Below, piece by piece: positions 27,424-34,908 of a stretch of DNA of 64,000 nt; positions within the stretch are counted from its first letter, which is position 1; every line of letters begins with the position of its first letter. Made by a program: the position numbers and the translations under genes. Under the pieces are notes generated by a model. It was not told the DNA's origin. It searched no databases and saw only the letters and a program-made list of their open reading frames with translations. Location: NCBI GenBank assembly GCA_046346665.1, contig JAXMHQ010000003.1, positions 62,001 through 126,000 of the forward strand, given 5' to 3'. The stretch comes from JAXMHQ01 sp046346665. Its GTDB lineage: Bacteria > Verrucomicrobiota > Verrucomicrobiia > Limisphaerales > JAXMHQ01.

Positions 27424-28989
27424 GTGAAGGATTCCCCCCAGCCATCGGGCGCGCCCGCAAGTGCCGGCGCCCTGCTCCAGCAGCTTCAACTCGCGGTCCA
27501 GGCCGCGCGCATGGGAATCTGGAACCTCGACCCGGTTCAGCGCACCCTTTCCTCGCCGCTCGGCAGCGGCCCGCTCTCGAGCCTTGCCGCCACTCCCAGG
27601 CCTTTCCTGGAACTGGTGTGCGAAGAAGACCGCGCCGGCGCCGAGCGCGACCTGCACCGCGCCCTGGAATCGGGCGAGTTCATGTCGGAATTCCGCGTGG
27701 TGCTCCCGGACGGCAGCCGCCGCTGGGTGCGGGCCTGCGGGCGTTGCGTGAGGGACGGCTCGGGGCGGCCGACCATGTTGACGGGCGTGGATCTCGACAT
27801 CACGGACCGGCGGCGGGCGGACCAGGCGCTGCGTCGCGAACAGGCGTTTCAGGATTCCATGGAAGCCATCGGCCACCTCGCGGCCGGAGTGGCCCACGAT
27901 TTCAACAATCTCCTCACCGTCATCCAGGGCAATGCCTCGCTGCTGCTCGACGTGCGGGCGCTGTCGGAGGACGACCGGCTGCTGGTCCGGCAAATCACCG
28001 AGGCGGCCGAGCGCGCCAGCGGACTCACGCATCAACTGCTGGTGTTCGGACGCAAACATGCTCCGCGGCCCGTCATTCAGGATTTCAACCAGACCATCCG
28101 CAACCTTCTCCGCGTCATCCAGGACGTCGCGGGCGAAGGGGTGCGGCTCGAACTGGCCCTGTCCGACCCCCTCCCGCCGGTGAATGCCGACACCGGCATG
28201 CTGGAACAATTGCTCCTGAACCTCACGTCGAACGCCCGCGACGCCATGCCGTCCGGCGGCACCCTGGCCATCGCGACTTCCGTTGTCATTCTCGGCGAGC
28301 ACGATCTGCCTTCCGGCCCGGATCCCGTGACGACACCCGGCCCCTATGTCCGCCTCGAAGTCCGCGACACCGGTTGCGGCATTCCGCCGGAGGATTTGTC
28401 CCGCATCTTTGAACCGTTCTTCAGCACCAAGGAAGTCGGCAAAGGCACCGGGCTCGGCCTGGCCACCGTTTACGGCATCGTCCGCCAGCACCAGGGCTCC
28501 ATCGAAGCGCTCAGCAAACCCGGCAGCGGAACCACGTTCCGCGTGCTCCTGCCCGCCTGTACCAGCCCGGCCGAGGAACCCAAAGCGGCCGCAGCCGATG
28601 CCAGCCTGCCCCGCGGCACCGAAACCATCCTGGTCGTTGAAGACGAAAAAGCCGTCCGGCTGCTCATCGTCAACCTGCTCAGCCGCCACGGCTACACCGT
28701 CGTGTCCGCCGGCAACGGCCCCGAAGCGCTTGACGCCTGGAAATTGCACGGGGCCCCCATTCACCTTGTGCTGACGGACATGGTGATGCCCGGGGGACTG
28801 ACGGGCCGCGAACTGGCGGAACGGTTGCGCGGACTGGACCCGCGACTGAAGGTGATCTACAGCAGCGGTTACAGCGGGGAATTGCTCGGCAAAGGCTCGG
28901 CCCTCGTCGAAGGCGTCAATTTCCTCCGCAAACCGTATCCTTCCGCCAAACTGCTCCAGGCGATTCGAAAATCGCTCGACCAGGCCTGA
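27424..28989 (+). CDS. Cytoplasmic hybrid histidine kinase (PAS-HisKA-HATPase-receiver)
   Basis: 521 residues from a GTG at 27424. No membrane segment. PAS_3-like domain ~20-130 (AARMGIWNLDPVQR, FRVVLPDGSRRWVRACGR, GVDLDITDRRRADQ); HisKA with GVAHDFNNLLTVIQGNAS (~155), the NtrB-like form; HATPase with NLTSNARDAMPSGG, DTGCGIPPEDLSRIFEPFFST and GTGLGLATVYGIV; receiver ~400-521 with VVEDEKAV, the phosphoacceptor Asp in LVLTDMVMPGG, SSGYSG and LRKPYP. Typical of soluble hybrid kinases that pass phosphate within the chain or to an external phosphotransfer protein. No partner regulator is adjacent; the following LysR gene is not a two-component partner. Confidence 0.9.
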   Translation: MKDSPQPSGAPASAGALLQQLQLAVQAARMGIWNLDPVQRTLSSPLGSGPLSSLAATPRPFLELVCEEDRAGAERDLHRALESGEFMSEFRVVLPDGSRRWVRACGRCVRDGSGRPTMLTGVDLDITDRRRADQALRREQAFQDSMEAIGHLAAGVAHDFNNLLTVIQGNASLLLDVRALSEDDRLLVRQITEAAERASGLTHQLLVFGRKHAPRPVIQDFNQTIRNLLRVIQDVAGEGVRLELALSDPLPPVNADTGMLEQLLLNLTSNARDAMPSGGTLAIATSVVILGEHDLPSGPDPVTTPGPYVRLEVRDTGCGIPPEDLSRIFEPFFSTKEVGKGTGLGLATVYGIVRQHQGSIEALSKPGSGTTFRVLLPACTSPAEEPKAAAADASLPRGTETILVVEDEKAVRLLIVNLLSRHGYTVVSAGNGPEALDAWKLHGAPIHLVLTDMVMPGGLTGRELAERLRGLDPRLKVIYSSGYSGELLGKGSALVEGVNFLRKPYPSAKLLQAIRKSLDQA

Positions 28990-29081
28990 CCGGGCGGGCG
29001 TGATCGCTGCAAAAAGCTTGTCAGGCGGGTTTGATCCTCAAGAATGGTCGTCAATCAACCGATTCAACCTGGCACGTCCGG

Positions 29082-30002
29082 ATGGAAACTCGATTATTGA
29101 AAATGTTTTGCGCGGTGGCGGATTGCGGCAGCCTCGTGAAAGCCGCCGCCAAGCTGCACCTCACGCCGTCGGCCGTCAGCCATGGCCTGAAGGATCTTGA
29201 AACCGACCTTGACTGCCGGCTGTTCGAGCGCGCCGGAAAAAAGCTGCTGTTGAACCACGCGGGCGAACAGCTTCTGGCCCAGGTCGGCCCGGCCCTTGTC
29301 GCCCTTGAAACCGCCACGGACGGCATCAAACGCTTCGCGCGCCAGGGCAAGACCCGGCTCCGGATCGGCGCCGCCCCAACCGCCTGCGCCTACGTCCTGC
29401 CCCGCGTCATCCGCGAACTGAAGAAACTCGATCCGCGAATGGAACTGCAGATCGACTCCGGCAACACCTCCGAGCTGATCGAATTGATCCGCGGCAACAA
29501 GCTCGATCTTGCGCTTGGCATCTCGCCCGAGAATCATGTCGGCCTCGAGATCACCCCGGTGTTCAAGGACGAGTTGATGTTCACCTTCGCCCCGGAACAC
29601 CCGTGGGCCGACGGCCGTCCGATCACGCGCGACGAACTCCGGTTTCAACCGATCATCCTCACCCACAAATCGAGCCTCACCGCGAAGCTGATCCATCGCC
29701 ATTTTCAAAACACCGGCGTGAATCCGTCGGTCATGGAAATCGCCAGCGTCGAAGCCATCAAGGAACTGGTGAAACTCAACCTCGGCGTCTCCGTCCTGGC
29801 GCCCTGGACGGCCGAGAAGGAACTGCTCCGCGGCACGCTGCTCATGCGCCCGCCGGCGCCCAAGCCGATCTGGCGAAGCTGGGTCGTGCTGTCGCTGCTG
29901 GGCCGCGAATTCAGCCCGCTCGACACCGCGTTCTGCCGCCTTTGCCGCAGCTACGCCACCGGCATCCGCCTCGACCGGCGCGACATTCCGGACCTTCTCT
30001 GA
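29082..30002 (+). CDS. LysR-family transcriptional regulator
   Basis: 306 residues from ATG 29082. N-terminal winged helix: LLKMFCAVADCGSLVKAAAK, LHLTPSAVSHGLKDLETDL, LFERAGKKLLLNHAGEQLL. The substrate-binding domain follows (TRLRIGAAPTACAYVLPRVI, LIRGNKLDLALGISPENH, IKELVKLNLGVSVLAPWTA). Composition resembles CysB/CbbR-like members; the ligand is unknown. A LysR protein usually regulates a divergent neighbour, but the upstream gene is co-oriented and 92 bp away, so its target is not obvious. A block of REP hairpins follows the stop. Confidence 0.9.
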   Translation: METRLLKMFCAVADCGSLVKAAAKLHLTPSAVSHGLKDLETDLDCRLFERAGKKLLLNHAGEQLLAQVGPALVALETATDGIKRFARQGKTRLRIGAAPTACAYVLPRVIRELKKLDPRMELQIDSGNTSELIELIRGNKLDLALGISPENHVGLEITPVFKDELMFTFAPEHPWADGRPITRDELRFQPIILTHKSSLTAKLIHRHFQNTGVNPSVMEIASVEAIKELVKLNLGVSVLAPWTAEKELLRGTLLMRPPAPKPIWRSWVVLSLLGREFSPLDTAFCRLCRSYATGIRLDRRDIPDLL

Positions 30003-30010
30003 GCCCCCCC

Positions 30011-30229
30011 GTAGCCGCAATCGTCAGATTGCGTTACGCGCCGCAACCCCACCCTCCGCGATTTTACACTCGCGGCTACAGCGTCTTTCGTAGCCGCAAT
30101 CGTCAGATTGCGGTCCCCGCGCCCGGGGGACGCGGTATTCCTGAGACTGCGGTGTCTGCGCATGCCTCACTCCGCGATTTTACAATCGCGGCTACAGCGC
30201 CCCTCGTAGCCGCAATCGTCAGATTGCGG
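30011..30229. repeat. Cluster of five GTAGCC REP hairpins in alternating orientation
   Basis: Copies at 30011-30033 (+), 30056-30079 (-), 30090-30113 (+), 30172-30195 (-) and 30206-30229 (+): GTAGCCGCAATCGTCAGATT followed by GCG(G), and the inverse CCGCGATTTTACAATCGCGG with CTAC. The alternation gives two nested inverted pairs. It occupies most of the 308-bp gap between the LysR and phoB genes. Confidence 0.85.
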
Positions 30230-30241
30230 TCCCTGTTCGCT

Positions 30242-30292
30242 TTGTCACCCTCCAGACTCCGGTTCGTCACCGTCTTGTCACAAAGTGTTCAT
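30242..30292 (+). promoter_or_regulatory. Candidate Pho-box array upstream of phoB
   Basis: Heptamers TTGTCAC (30242), TCGTCAC (30264), TTGTCAC (30275) and TGTTCAT (30286) lie on an 11-bp grid; the 30253 position is degenerate (CAGACTC). TTGTCAC-AAAG-TGTTCAT matches the 7-4-7 layout of the E. coli Pho box (CTGTCAT-AAAT-CTGTCAC). It sits 19-69 bp before the phoB start codon, which supports autoregulation under phosphate limitation. Confidence 0.6.
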
Positions 30293-30310
30293 TGTCGCAT
30301 CCTGCGCTTC

Positions 30311-31011
30311 ATGGTATCCACCATCGGTGTGAGATCGAAAATCCTCGTCGTGGACGATGAACCGGAGGCGGTCGAACTCGTCGAGTTCAACCTCAAGCAA
30401 GCCGGTTATACGGTCCTGTCCGCCGCCGACGGCGCCGAGGCCCTGGCCAAGGCCCGCACCCAGCAACCCGCCCTGGTGGTCCTGGACCTCATGCTCCCCG
30501 AAATCGACGGACTCGAAGTCTGCAAAATGCTGCGGCGCGACCCCGCCACCGCCTCAATCCCCATCATCATGCTCACGGCCAAGGCGGCCGAAATCGACCG
30601 CGTGCTCGGACTGGAGCTTGGGGCCGACGATTACATCACAAAGCCGTTCAGCCCCCGCGAACTGGTCCTGCGCGTCCGGAAAATTCTCCAGCGCGAACAT
30701 CCCGGCACCGCCGAACCCGATATCCTCACCTTCGGCGACCTGCGCATCGACGTCCCCGCCACAGCGTCGGCTGGCGCGGCAAACCCATCGATCTCACCGC
30801 CACGGAATTCAAACTGCTCACCGTGCTCGCCCAGCGCCGCGGCCGGGTCCAGTCCCGCGACCAATTGCTGCGCGACGTCTGGGAATACAACAGCATGGTC
30901 GACACGCGCACGGTCGACACGCACATGCGCCGCCTGCGGGAGAAGCTCGGCCCGGGCGCGCGTTACCTCGACACCGTCCGCGGAGTCGGTTACCGGTTCA
31001 TTGAAGGTTAA
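30311..31011 (+). pseudogene. phoB: PhoB-type response regulator with a one-base frameshift
   Basis: Reading from ATG 30311, the receiver is intact (KILVVDDEPEAVELVEF, phosphoacceptor in LVVLDLMLPEIDG, MLTAKAAE, DDYITKPFSPREL). At 30754-30757 (GTCCCCGCC) the frame is lost; the winged-helix domain continues in the next frame as RHSVGWRGKPIDLTATEFKL, then RDQLLRDVWEYNS, TVDTHMRRLREKLG and GVGYRF, to a TAA at 31009. One extra C in the CCCC run would restore a ~234-residue OmpR/PhoB protein. It is either a homopolymer sequencing error or a real mutation that removes DNA binding. A Pho-box array upstream and a PhoR-like kinase 51 bp downstream support the identity. Confidence 0.82.
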
Positions 31012-31062
31012 CCGATTTTCGGGATTGCCAAGCCGCGCCTTCAACCCCGAGCCTGTGGCCGC

Positions 31063-32277
31063 GTGCTGAACGTTCTCATCATCCTGGCCGCACTGCTGGC
31101 CGCCGCCGCGGTCGCCATCCATTTCGCCTGGCAATCCCGGTTTCGCCGCGCCCAGGCCGAGGCCCGCGCCGAACTCGACCGGCTCCGCGAATCCCTCGCC
31201 GGCTCGCACCTCGAAATCGAGGCGCGCCAGGAAGCGGTGCTGGACAGCATGATTGAAGGGCTCCTGCTGCTCGACGCCGAGGGCCGGATCCGGCTTGCCA
31301 ACCGCGCATTCGCCTCGCTGTTCAACATCGCCGGCGACGTCCGCGGCCGCACGCTCGTCGAAGCCCTCCGATCCCACGAACTGGCCGAACTGGCCCAGAG
31401 CGTCACGCCCGATCACCAGGTGCTCGGACACGAATTGCGCATGGCGGGATTGCCCGAGCGCTGGATCCAGATCAACGCCGCGACCGTCTCCCGCGGTCCC
31501 GGCAAGCCCGGCAACGGCACCATCCTGGTGTTCCACGATCTCACCCGGATCAAGCAACTCGAGCGGACCCGGCAGGAATTCGTGGCCAATGTCAGCCACG
31601 AACTCCGCACGCCGCTCAGCCTGATCAAGGGTTATGTCGAAACCCTTCTCGACGGCGCCAAGGACAATCCCGAGGTCGCCACCCGCTTCCTCCAAACCAT
31701 CCAGCGCAACGCCGCCCGCCTCCAGTTTCTCATCGAAGACCTGCTCACCATCTCCGAACTCGAAGGCGGCCGCATCCAGATGAACCTGCAGCGGGTCGAA
31801 TTGCCCGCCGCCGCCGAGAAGGTCTTCGCCGAACTCGGACCGCGCGCCGCCGCACGAAAAGTGACACTGTCGCACCAGGTCCAAAACCTCGCCGTCCAGG
31901 CCGACCCCGATCGCCTCCAGCAAATGCTCGCCAACCTCGTGGACAACGCCATCAAGTACGGCCGCGCCGAGGGATGCGTCGAAATCACCGCCCGATCCGA
32001 CGACGCCGGGATGGTGGAACTCTGCGTGGCGGACGACGGGCCGGGCATCCCCGCGGCGTCATTGGAACGCGTGTTCGAACGATTTTACCGGGTCGACAAG
32101 GCCCGCTCCCGCGAACAAGGCGGCACCGGGCTGGGGCTGTCGATCGTCAAGCACCTGGTTCAAAACCACGGCGGCCGGGTCTGGGCGAAAAGCGAGCCCG
32201 GCCAGGGCGCGGCGTTTTACCTGAGCCTCCCCGCCGCCAAGGCCGCCCCCGACAGCCCGGAGGCAACAAAGTCCTGA
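31063..32277 (+). CDS. phoR: PhoR-type sensor histidine kinase
   Basis: 404 residues from GTG 31063. One N-terminal membrane segment (VLIILAALLAAAAVAIHFAW), a short coiled region, PAS ~60-165 (EAVLDSMIEGLLLLDAEG, LANRAFASLFNI, ILVFHDLTRIKQLERTRQEF), HisKA with FVANVSHELRTPLSLIKGYV, HATPase with NLVDNAIKYG, DDGPGIP, RFYRVDKARSREQGGTGLGL. The single TM, PAS and this exact HisKA wording are the PhoR pattern. It would phosphorylate PhoB on phosphate starvation. It is downstream of the frameshifted phoB; no pst or phoU genes are nearby, so the sensing partner lies elsewhere. Confidence 0.85.
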   Translation: MLNVLIILAALLAAAAVAIHFAWQSRFRRAQAEARAELDRLRESLAGSHLEIEARQEAVLDSMIEGLLLLDAEGRIRLANRAFASLFNIAGDVRGRTLVEALRSHELAELAQSVTPDHQVLGHELRMAGLPERWIQINAATVSRGPGKPGNGTILVFHDLTRIKQLERTRQEFVANVSHELRTPLSLIKGYVETLLDGAKDNPEVATRFLQTIQRNAARLQFLIEDLLTISELEGGRIQMNLQRVELPAAAEKVFAELGPRAAARKVTLSHQVQNLAVQADPDRLQQMLANLVDNAIKYGRAEGCVEITARSDDAGMVELCVADDGPGIPAASLERVFERFYRVDKARSREQGGTGLGLSIVKHLVQNHGGRVWAKSEPGQGAAFYLSLPAAKAAPDSPEATKS

Positions 32278-32402
32278 CACCGCCTGCGCTGTTTCCCGGA
32301 TTATTCCGCGCGATCCCGGCGCAGGGACACCCCATCGCACCTCTCGGCACAGGGCCGACGCATCTAATGCGGAAAAAGGCGCGCGATCGGTGGAATTCAG
32401 AC

Positions 32403-32534
32403 GGTAGGGACGCCGCGCTGCGGCGTCCCCGCCCGCGTATCAGCGGGCGGAAAGCTCGACCGTGCCTGGCGTTCGACCTCGGCAACGTTGCGCCGCTGGA
32501 CGCGGCGCGGACGGCGCAGCGCGCCGTCCCTACC
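32403..32534. repeat. Paired GTAGGGACGCC hairpins with compensatory changes
   Basis: Left hairpin 32403-32428 (GGTAGGGACGCCGCGCTGCG...) and right hairpin 32509-32534 (...CGCCGTCCCTACC) are inverted copies. The left stem uses GACGCC/GGCGTC and the right GACGGC/GCCGTC, so both halves changed together. The 407-bp gap between phoR and the small membrane protein otherwise shows no gene. Confidence 0.75.
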
Positions 32535-32684
32535 CGCGATTCAGATGCGTCGGTCCGCCCTTGGCAGCCGGGGCTTGACGTTCCGGACGGGGGTGGGCAT
32601 ATTTTCACGCAAGGAAGGTCTGTTTCGGGCGAATTGGTCCAGTTTCAACGCGCTGGCCGAAGCCCGGAGCTCCTGAGAGTCTCC

Positions 32685-32966
32685 TTGAAGGGTCAACTAT
32701 TAAAAGTGGCAGGTCTGCTGCTCGGCTTCTGGCTGATCTACGGCGGAATCTACGGCATTCGACATCCAAAGCTCGTCATGACCGGTGTCACGCAGCAAGC
32801 GATGTCCGGCACGGGTTCGGACGCTCGCTTGCTCGTCCCGACATTCACCGTTTCCCACACGGGCCAGGTGTTTGCAGGCGTCAGGCTGGCTGCCGGCATC
32901 GTGCTTGCCGGTTGGATCCTGGTTCCGTGGATCCGGGAATCGCGCGGAAAAACCGCCGCGAAATAG
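32685..32966 (+). CDS. Small membrane protein with two TM segments
   Basis: 93 residues from a TTG at 32685. Start choice is uncertain: no good ATG exists, and a weak GGAG lies ~15 bp upstream. Two hydrophobic helices are visible (LLKVAGLLLGFWLIYGGIYGI and VFAGVRLAAGIVLAGWILVPWI), separated by a ~40-residue extracytoplasmic loop (PKLVMTGVTQQAMSGTGSD...). The C-terminus is basic (RESRGKTAAK), consistent with a cytoplasmic tail. I do not recognise the family; the coding assignment rests on the TM pattern and clean open frame, so it is tentative. Confidence 0.5.
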   Translation: MKGQLLKVAGLLLGFWLIYGGIYGIRHPKLVMTGVTQQAMSGTGSDARLLVPTFTVSHTGQVFAGVRLAAGIVLAGWILVPWIRESRGKTAAK

Positions 32967-33007
32967 CCTGCCGTTGAAACCTCCAGGCCGCGTTCCAAAG
33001 AGGCGAT

Positions 33008-33898
33008 ATGAACAACAATCAATCAAATTCCTCATTTCCATATCACTGCCCACAGAGATTCGCGTCCACTCAAGGACGACCGGGCAGGCCTGGATTCACG
33101 CTGATCGAACTGCTGGTCGTGATTGCGATCATTTCAATCCTGGCATCGATGCTCCTGCCGGCGCTGGGCGGGGCGAAGCAGCGGGCGCGAATGACGCAAT
33201 GCATCAACAACCTGAAGCAGATCGGCGCCGCGACCGCCATGTATCTTCACGACAACCAGGATCGTTTCCCGGGCCGCCACGTGGGGAACTGGACGTTTTG
33301 GATGGGCGGCCGGGATCCACGGGCCGATGTGGCGGATGTCGTCCCGCCCGGATCCCAGCGCCCCTTGTATCCTTACATTTCGGTCATGGAATCCTTCCAC
33401 TGCCCCGAGGATCACGGTTCCATCCTGCCCATCAAAATCGTTCCGGTAGTGATTCTCAAACCGAGTTGCTGGGACGTCACAGGCTGCAGTTACGCATATA
33501 ACAATTACCCGATGATTTGCCGCACCGCGAACTCAGTGGCCGGTTATATCGGCGGCAAACGCATCGGCTGGGTTCCGGATCCGGCCCGATTTATCCTGTT
33601 CCATGAACTGCCCGCCCGCCCGTTTTCCGGCGAGCGCGACAACAAGTGCGTGAACTTTTTCCAAAACTGGCATCGCGCCTATGGAACGACGGATTACTGG
33701 GAGGATCCCTACGCACCGGCCATCGGCGGGGACCCGTTCCGGTTCATTTCCCCGATCCTGTTTGTGGAGGGCCACGTCGCCGTGCACGATTTCACGAGCA
33801 CGTTCCGCAACAACCAGCAGTTCGCCTGCGAACCCACCCGGGACTGGATGTGGTACAAGCCGCAAGGCACCAATCAAGTGGAACAGGTCGAGCCCTGA
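33008..33898 (+). CDS. Prepilin-type N-terminal cleavage/methylation domain protein (pseudopilin-like)
   Basis: 296 residues; AGAGG before ATG 33008 is a plausible ribosome site. A 28-residue leader ends in the prepilin motif G/FTLIELLVVIAIISILASML, cut by prepilin peptidase between G and F. It is followed by LPALGGAKQRARMTQCINNLKQIGAA, the wording seen in the very large DUF1559-like pseudopilin families of Verrucomicrobiota and Planctomycetota. The C-terminal half (YNNYPMICRTAN, IGGKRIGWVPDPARFILFHE, ILFVEGHVAVHDFTSTFR) resembles the product-display domain of this group. Role is unknown; type II secretion minor pseudopilin or a surface filament subunit are possible. Confidence 0.85.
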   Translation: MNNNQSNSSFPYHCPQRFASTQGRPGRPGFTLIELLVVIAIISILASMLLPALGGAKQRARMTQCINNLKQIGAATAMYLHDNQDRFPGRHVGNWTFWMGGRDPRADVADVVPPGSQRPLYPYISVMESFHCPEDHGSILPIKIVPVVILKPSCWDVTGCSYAYNNYPMICRTANSVAGYIGGKRIGWVPDPARFILFHELPARPFSGERDNKCVNFFQNWHRAYGTTDYWEDPYAPAIGGDPFRFISPILFVEGHVAVHDFTSTFRNNQQFACEPTRDWMWYKPQGTNQVEQVEP

Positions 33899-33938
33899 AG
33901 CCTCCTTCGCCGCACGCGCCGAAACCTCGAAATCGGCC

Positions 33939-34026
33939 CCCGGTGTCACATCTAGACATTCAACAATTGCAGGGCCGAATCCCTGGGGGGTGGTTCAAAT
34001 GTTGAATGTTTAGATGTGACACCGGG
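33939..34026. repeat. Long inverted repeat with 27-bp arms
   Basis: Arms 33939-33965 (core GGTGTCACATCTAGACATTC) and 34000-34026 are complementary with one mismatch across a 34-bp spacer (ATTGCAGGGCCGAATCCCTG...). Same architecture as 13275-13348 but different sequence, again suggestive of a REP/Y1-transposase substrate. It sits between the pseudopilin gene and the tRNA; the spacer GGGCCGAATCCC part can also pair. Confidence 0.8.
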
Positions 34027-34138
34027 TGGGTGTTCACCGGGTGGGTGTTGGTCCGTGTCCATGCGCGGTTCGGGCTGCGGCGCCGGGGTGTCGATCCGGT
34101 GTTGCCAGGGCAGGTGAGTTCTGGAACCTTACGCGCGT

Positions 34139-34214
34139 GGGCCTGTAGCTCAATGGTTAGAGCGGAGCACTCATAATGCTTTGGTTCCCGGTTCGAGTCC
34201 GGGCGGGCCCACCA
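34139..34214 (+). tRNA. tRNA with CAU anticodon (Met elongator or lysidine-Ile2)
   Basis: 76 nt with encoded CCA. Acceptor GGGCCTG/CGGGCCC, D stem GCTC/GAGC, anticodon stem GAGCA/TGCTT with loop CTCATAA (anticodon CAT at 34173-34175 approx.), T stem CCCGG/CCGGG with TTCGAGT loop. CAU can be elongator Met or the Ile2 tRNA modified by TilS. The short variable loop TGGTT resembles E. coli ileX more than metT, so Ile2 is slightly favoured. Confidence 0.93.
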
Positions 34215-34518
34215 CCCCAATGCGGATCGCGGAATGGGCCTGTCCGCCGCAGTCCCGCCCTGCGGGATGAAGAAAGGAATGAGGCCCAGGCAATGATTTT
34301 GCCGAGTCCCCGTCCTCCGTGTTCATCCGTGTTTGAATTGGCTTCCGGGCCGTTGACCGGGAAGCAGCAGGCACTGACCGCGATTGCGAAGTGCAAGGAG
34401 GAGCCGTCGGGCGAGGACAAGCTGGAAAATACTGGACAACACCACGGCGACGGGACCGCAATATTTCTACCGGGTCACGTCGCCGTAAAACCGCAGGGAA
34501 CCGCGCGAAAGCCGGACG
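34215..34518. other. 304-bp gap between tRNA and rpsU
   Basis: No gene supported. A 122-codon open frame crosses it but has no family resemblance and overlaps the tRNA. It contains one GTGTTCATCCGTGTTT remnant of the GGATGGACAC iterated repeat near 34318. Confidence 0.5.
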
Positions 34519-34716
34519 TCAGACGTCCGCGTAGCGCGCCTTGAGCATGGCCGAGAACCGCGCCGCCTTCTGCTTGCGGCGCTTCTTGGCGCTCGGCTTT
34601 TCAAAACGCCGGTGCAGGCGCACCTGCAACAGCGTCTGCTCGCGATCCAGCTTCTTCTTCAGCCGGCGCAGCGCCTTCTCAACCGGTTCCCCTCTTCTCA
34701 ATTTCACTTCAGACAT
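34519..34716 (-). CDS. rpsU: Small ribosomal subunit protein bS21
   Basis: 65 residues: SEVKLRRGEPVEKALRRLKK, then LQVRLHRRFEKPSAKKRRKQ and a basic C-terminus, the full bS21 pattern and length. bS21 binds near the anti-Shine-Dalgarno helix of 16S rRNA and assists initiation. The stop codon lies inside a 7-bp hairpin (CGGACGT-CAG-ACGTCCG, 34513-34529) without a T-run. It is monocistronic here, with the Sel1 lipoprotein gene upstream on the same strand. Confidence 0.95.
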   Translation of the reverse strand: MSEVKLRRGEPVEKALRRLKKKLDREQTLLQVRLHRRFEKPSAKKRRKQKAARFSAMLKARYADV

Positions 34717-34789
34717 ATCAATGATTTCGACGAATCAGAACCACTCTACCGATCGGCCGGTTCGATAACAATCCCAAATGCATGAGGCG

Positions 34790-34903
34790 GTCGAGCGTCG
34801 AGGGTCGAGGGTCGAGAGCCAGTCTATCGCGGGCGGGCCATGTCTCTGGCTCTCGACTCTCGACTCTCGACTCTCGACTTTCGACCGCCTTTCGACCCTC
34901 GAC
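34790..34903. repeat. Iterated GTCGAGG/GTCGAGA palindrome, second copy
   Basis: Left arm 34790-34821 (GTCGAGCGTCGAGGGTCGAG... ending AGCCAG) and right arm 34846-34878 (CTGGCTCTCGACTCTCGACT...) are complementary; extra CTTTCGACC units follow to ~34903. Compared with 11757-11877 the heptamer is the same but the junction changes from CCTGACC to AGCCAG on both sides. Confidence 0.8.
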
Positions 34904-34908
34904 CAGCC

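Noticed and set aside
34176..34544. 122-codon plus-strand frame over the tRNA
   Set aside because: Overlaps the tRNA, has no family resemblance and runs into rpsU antisense.
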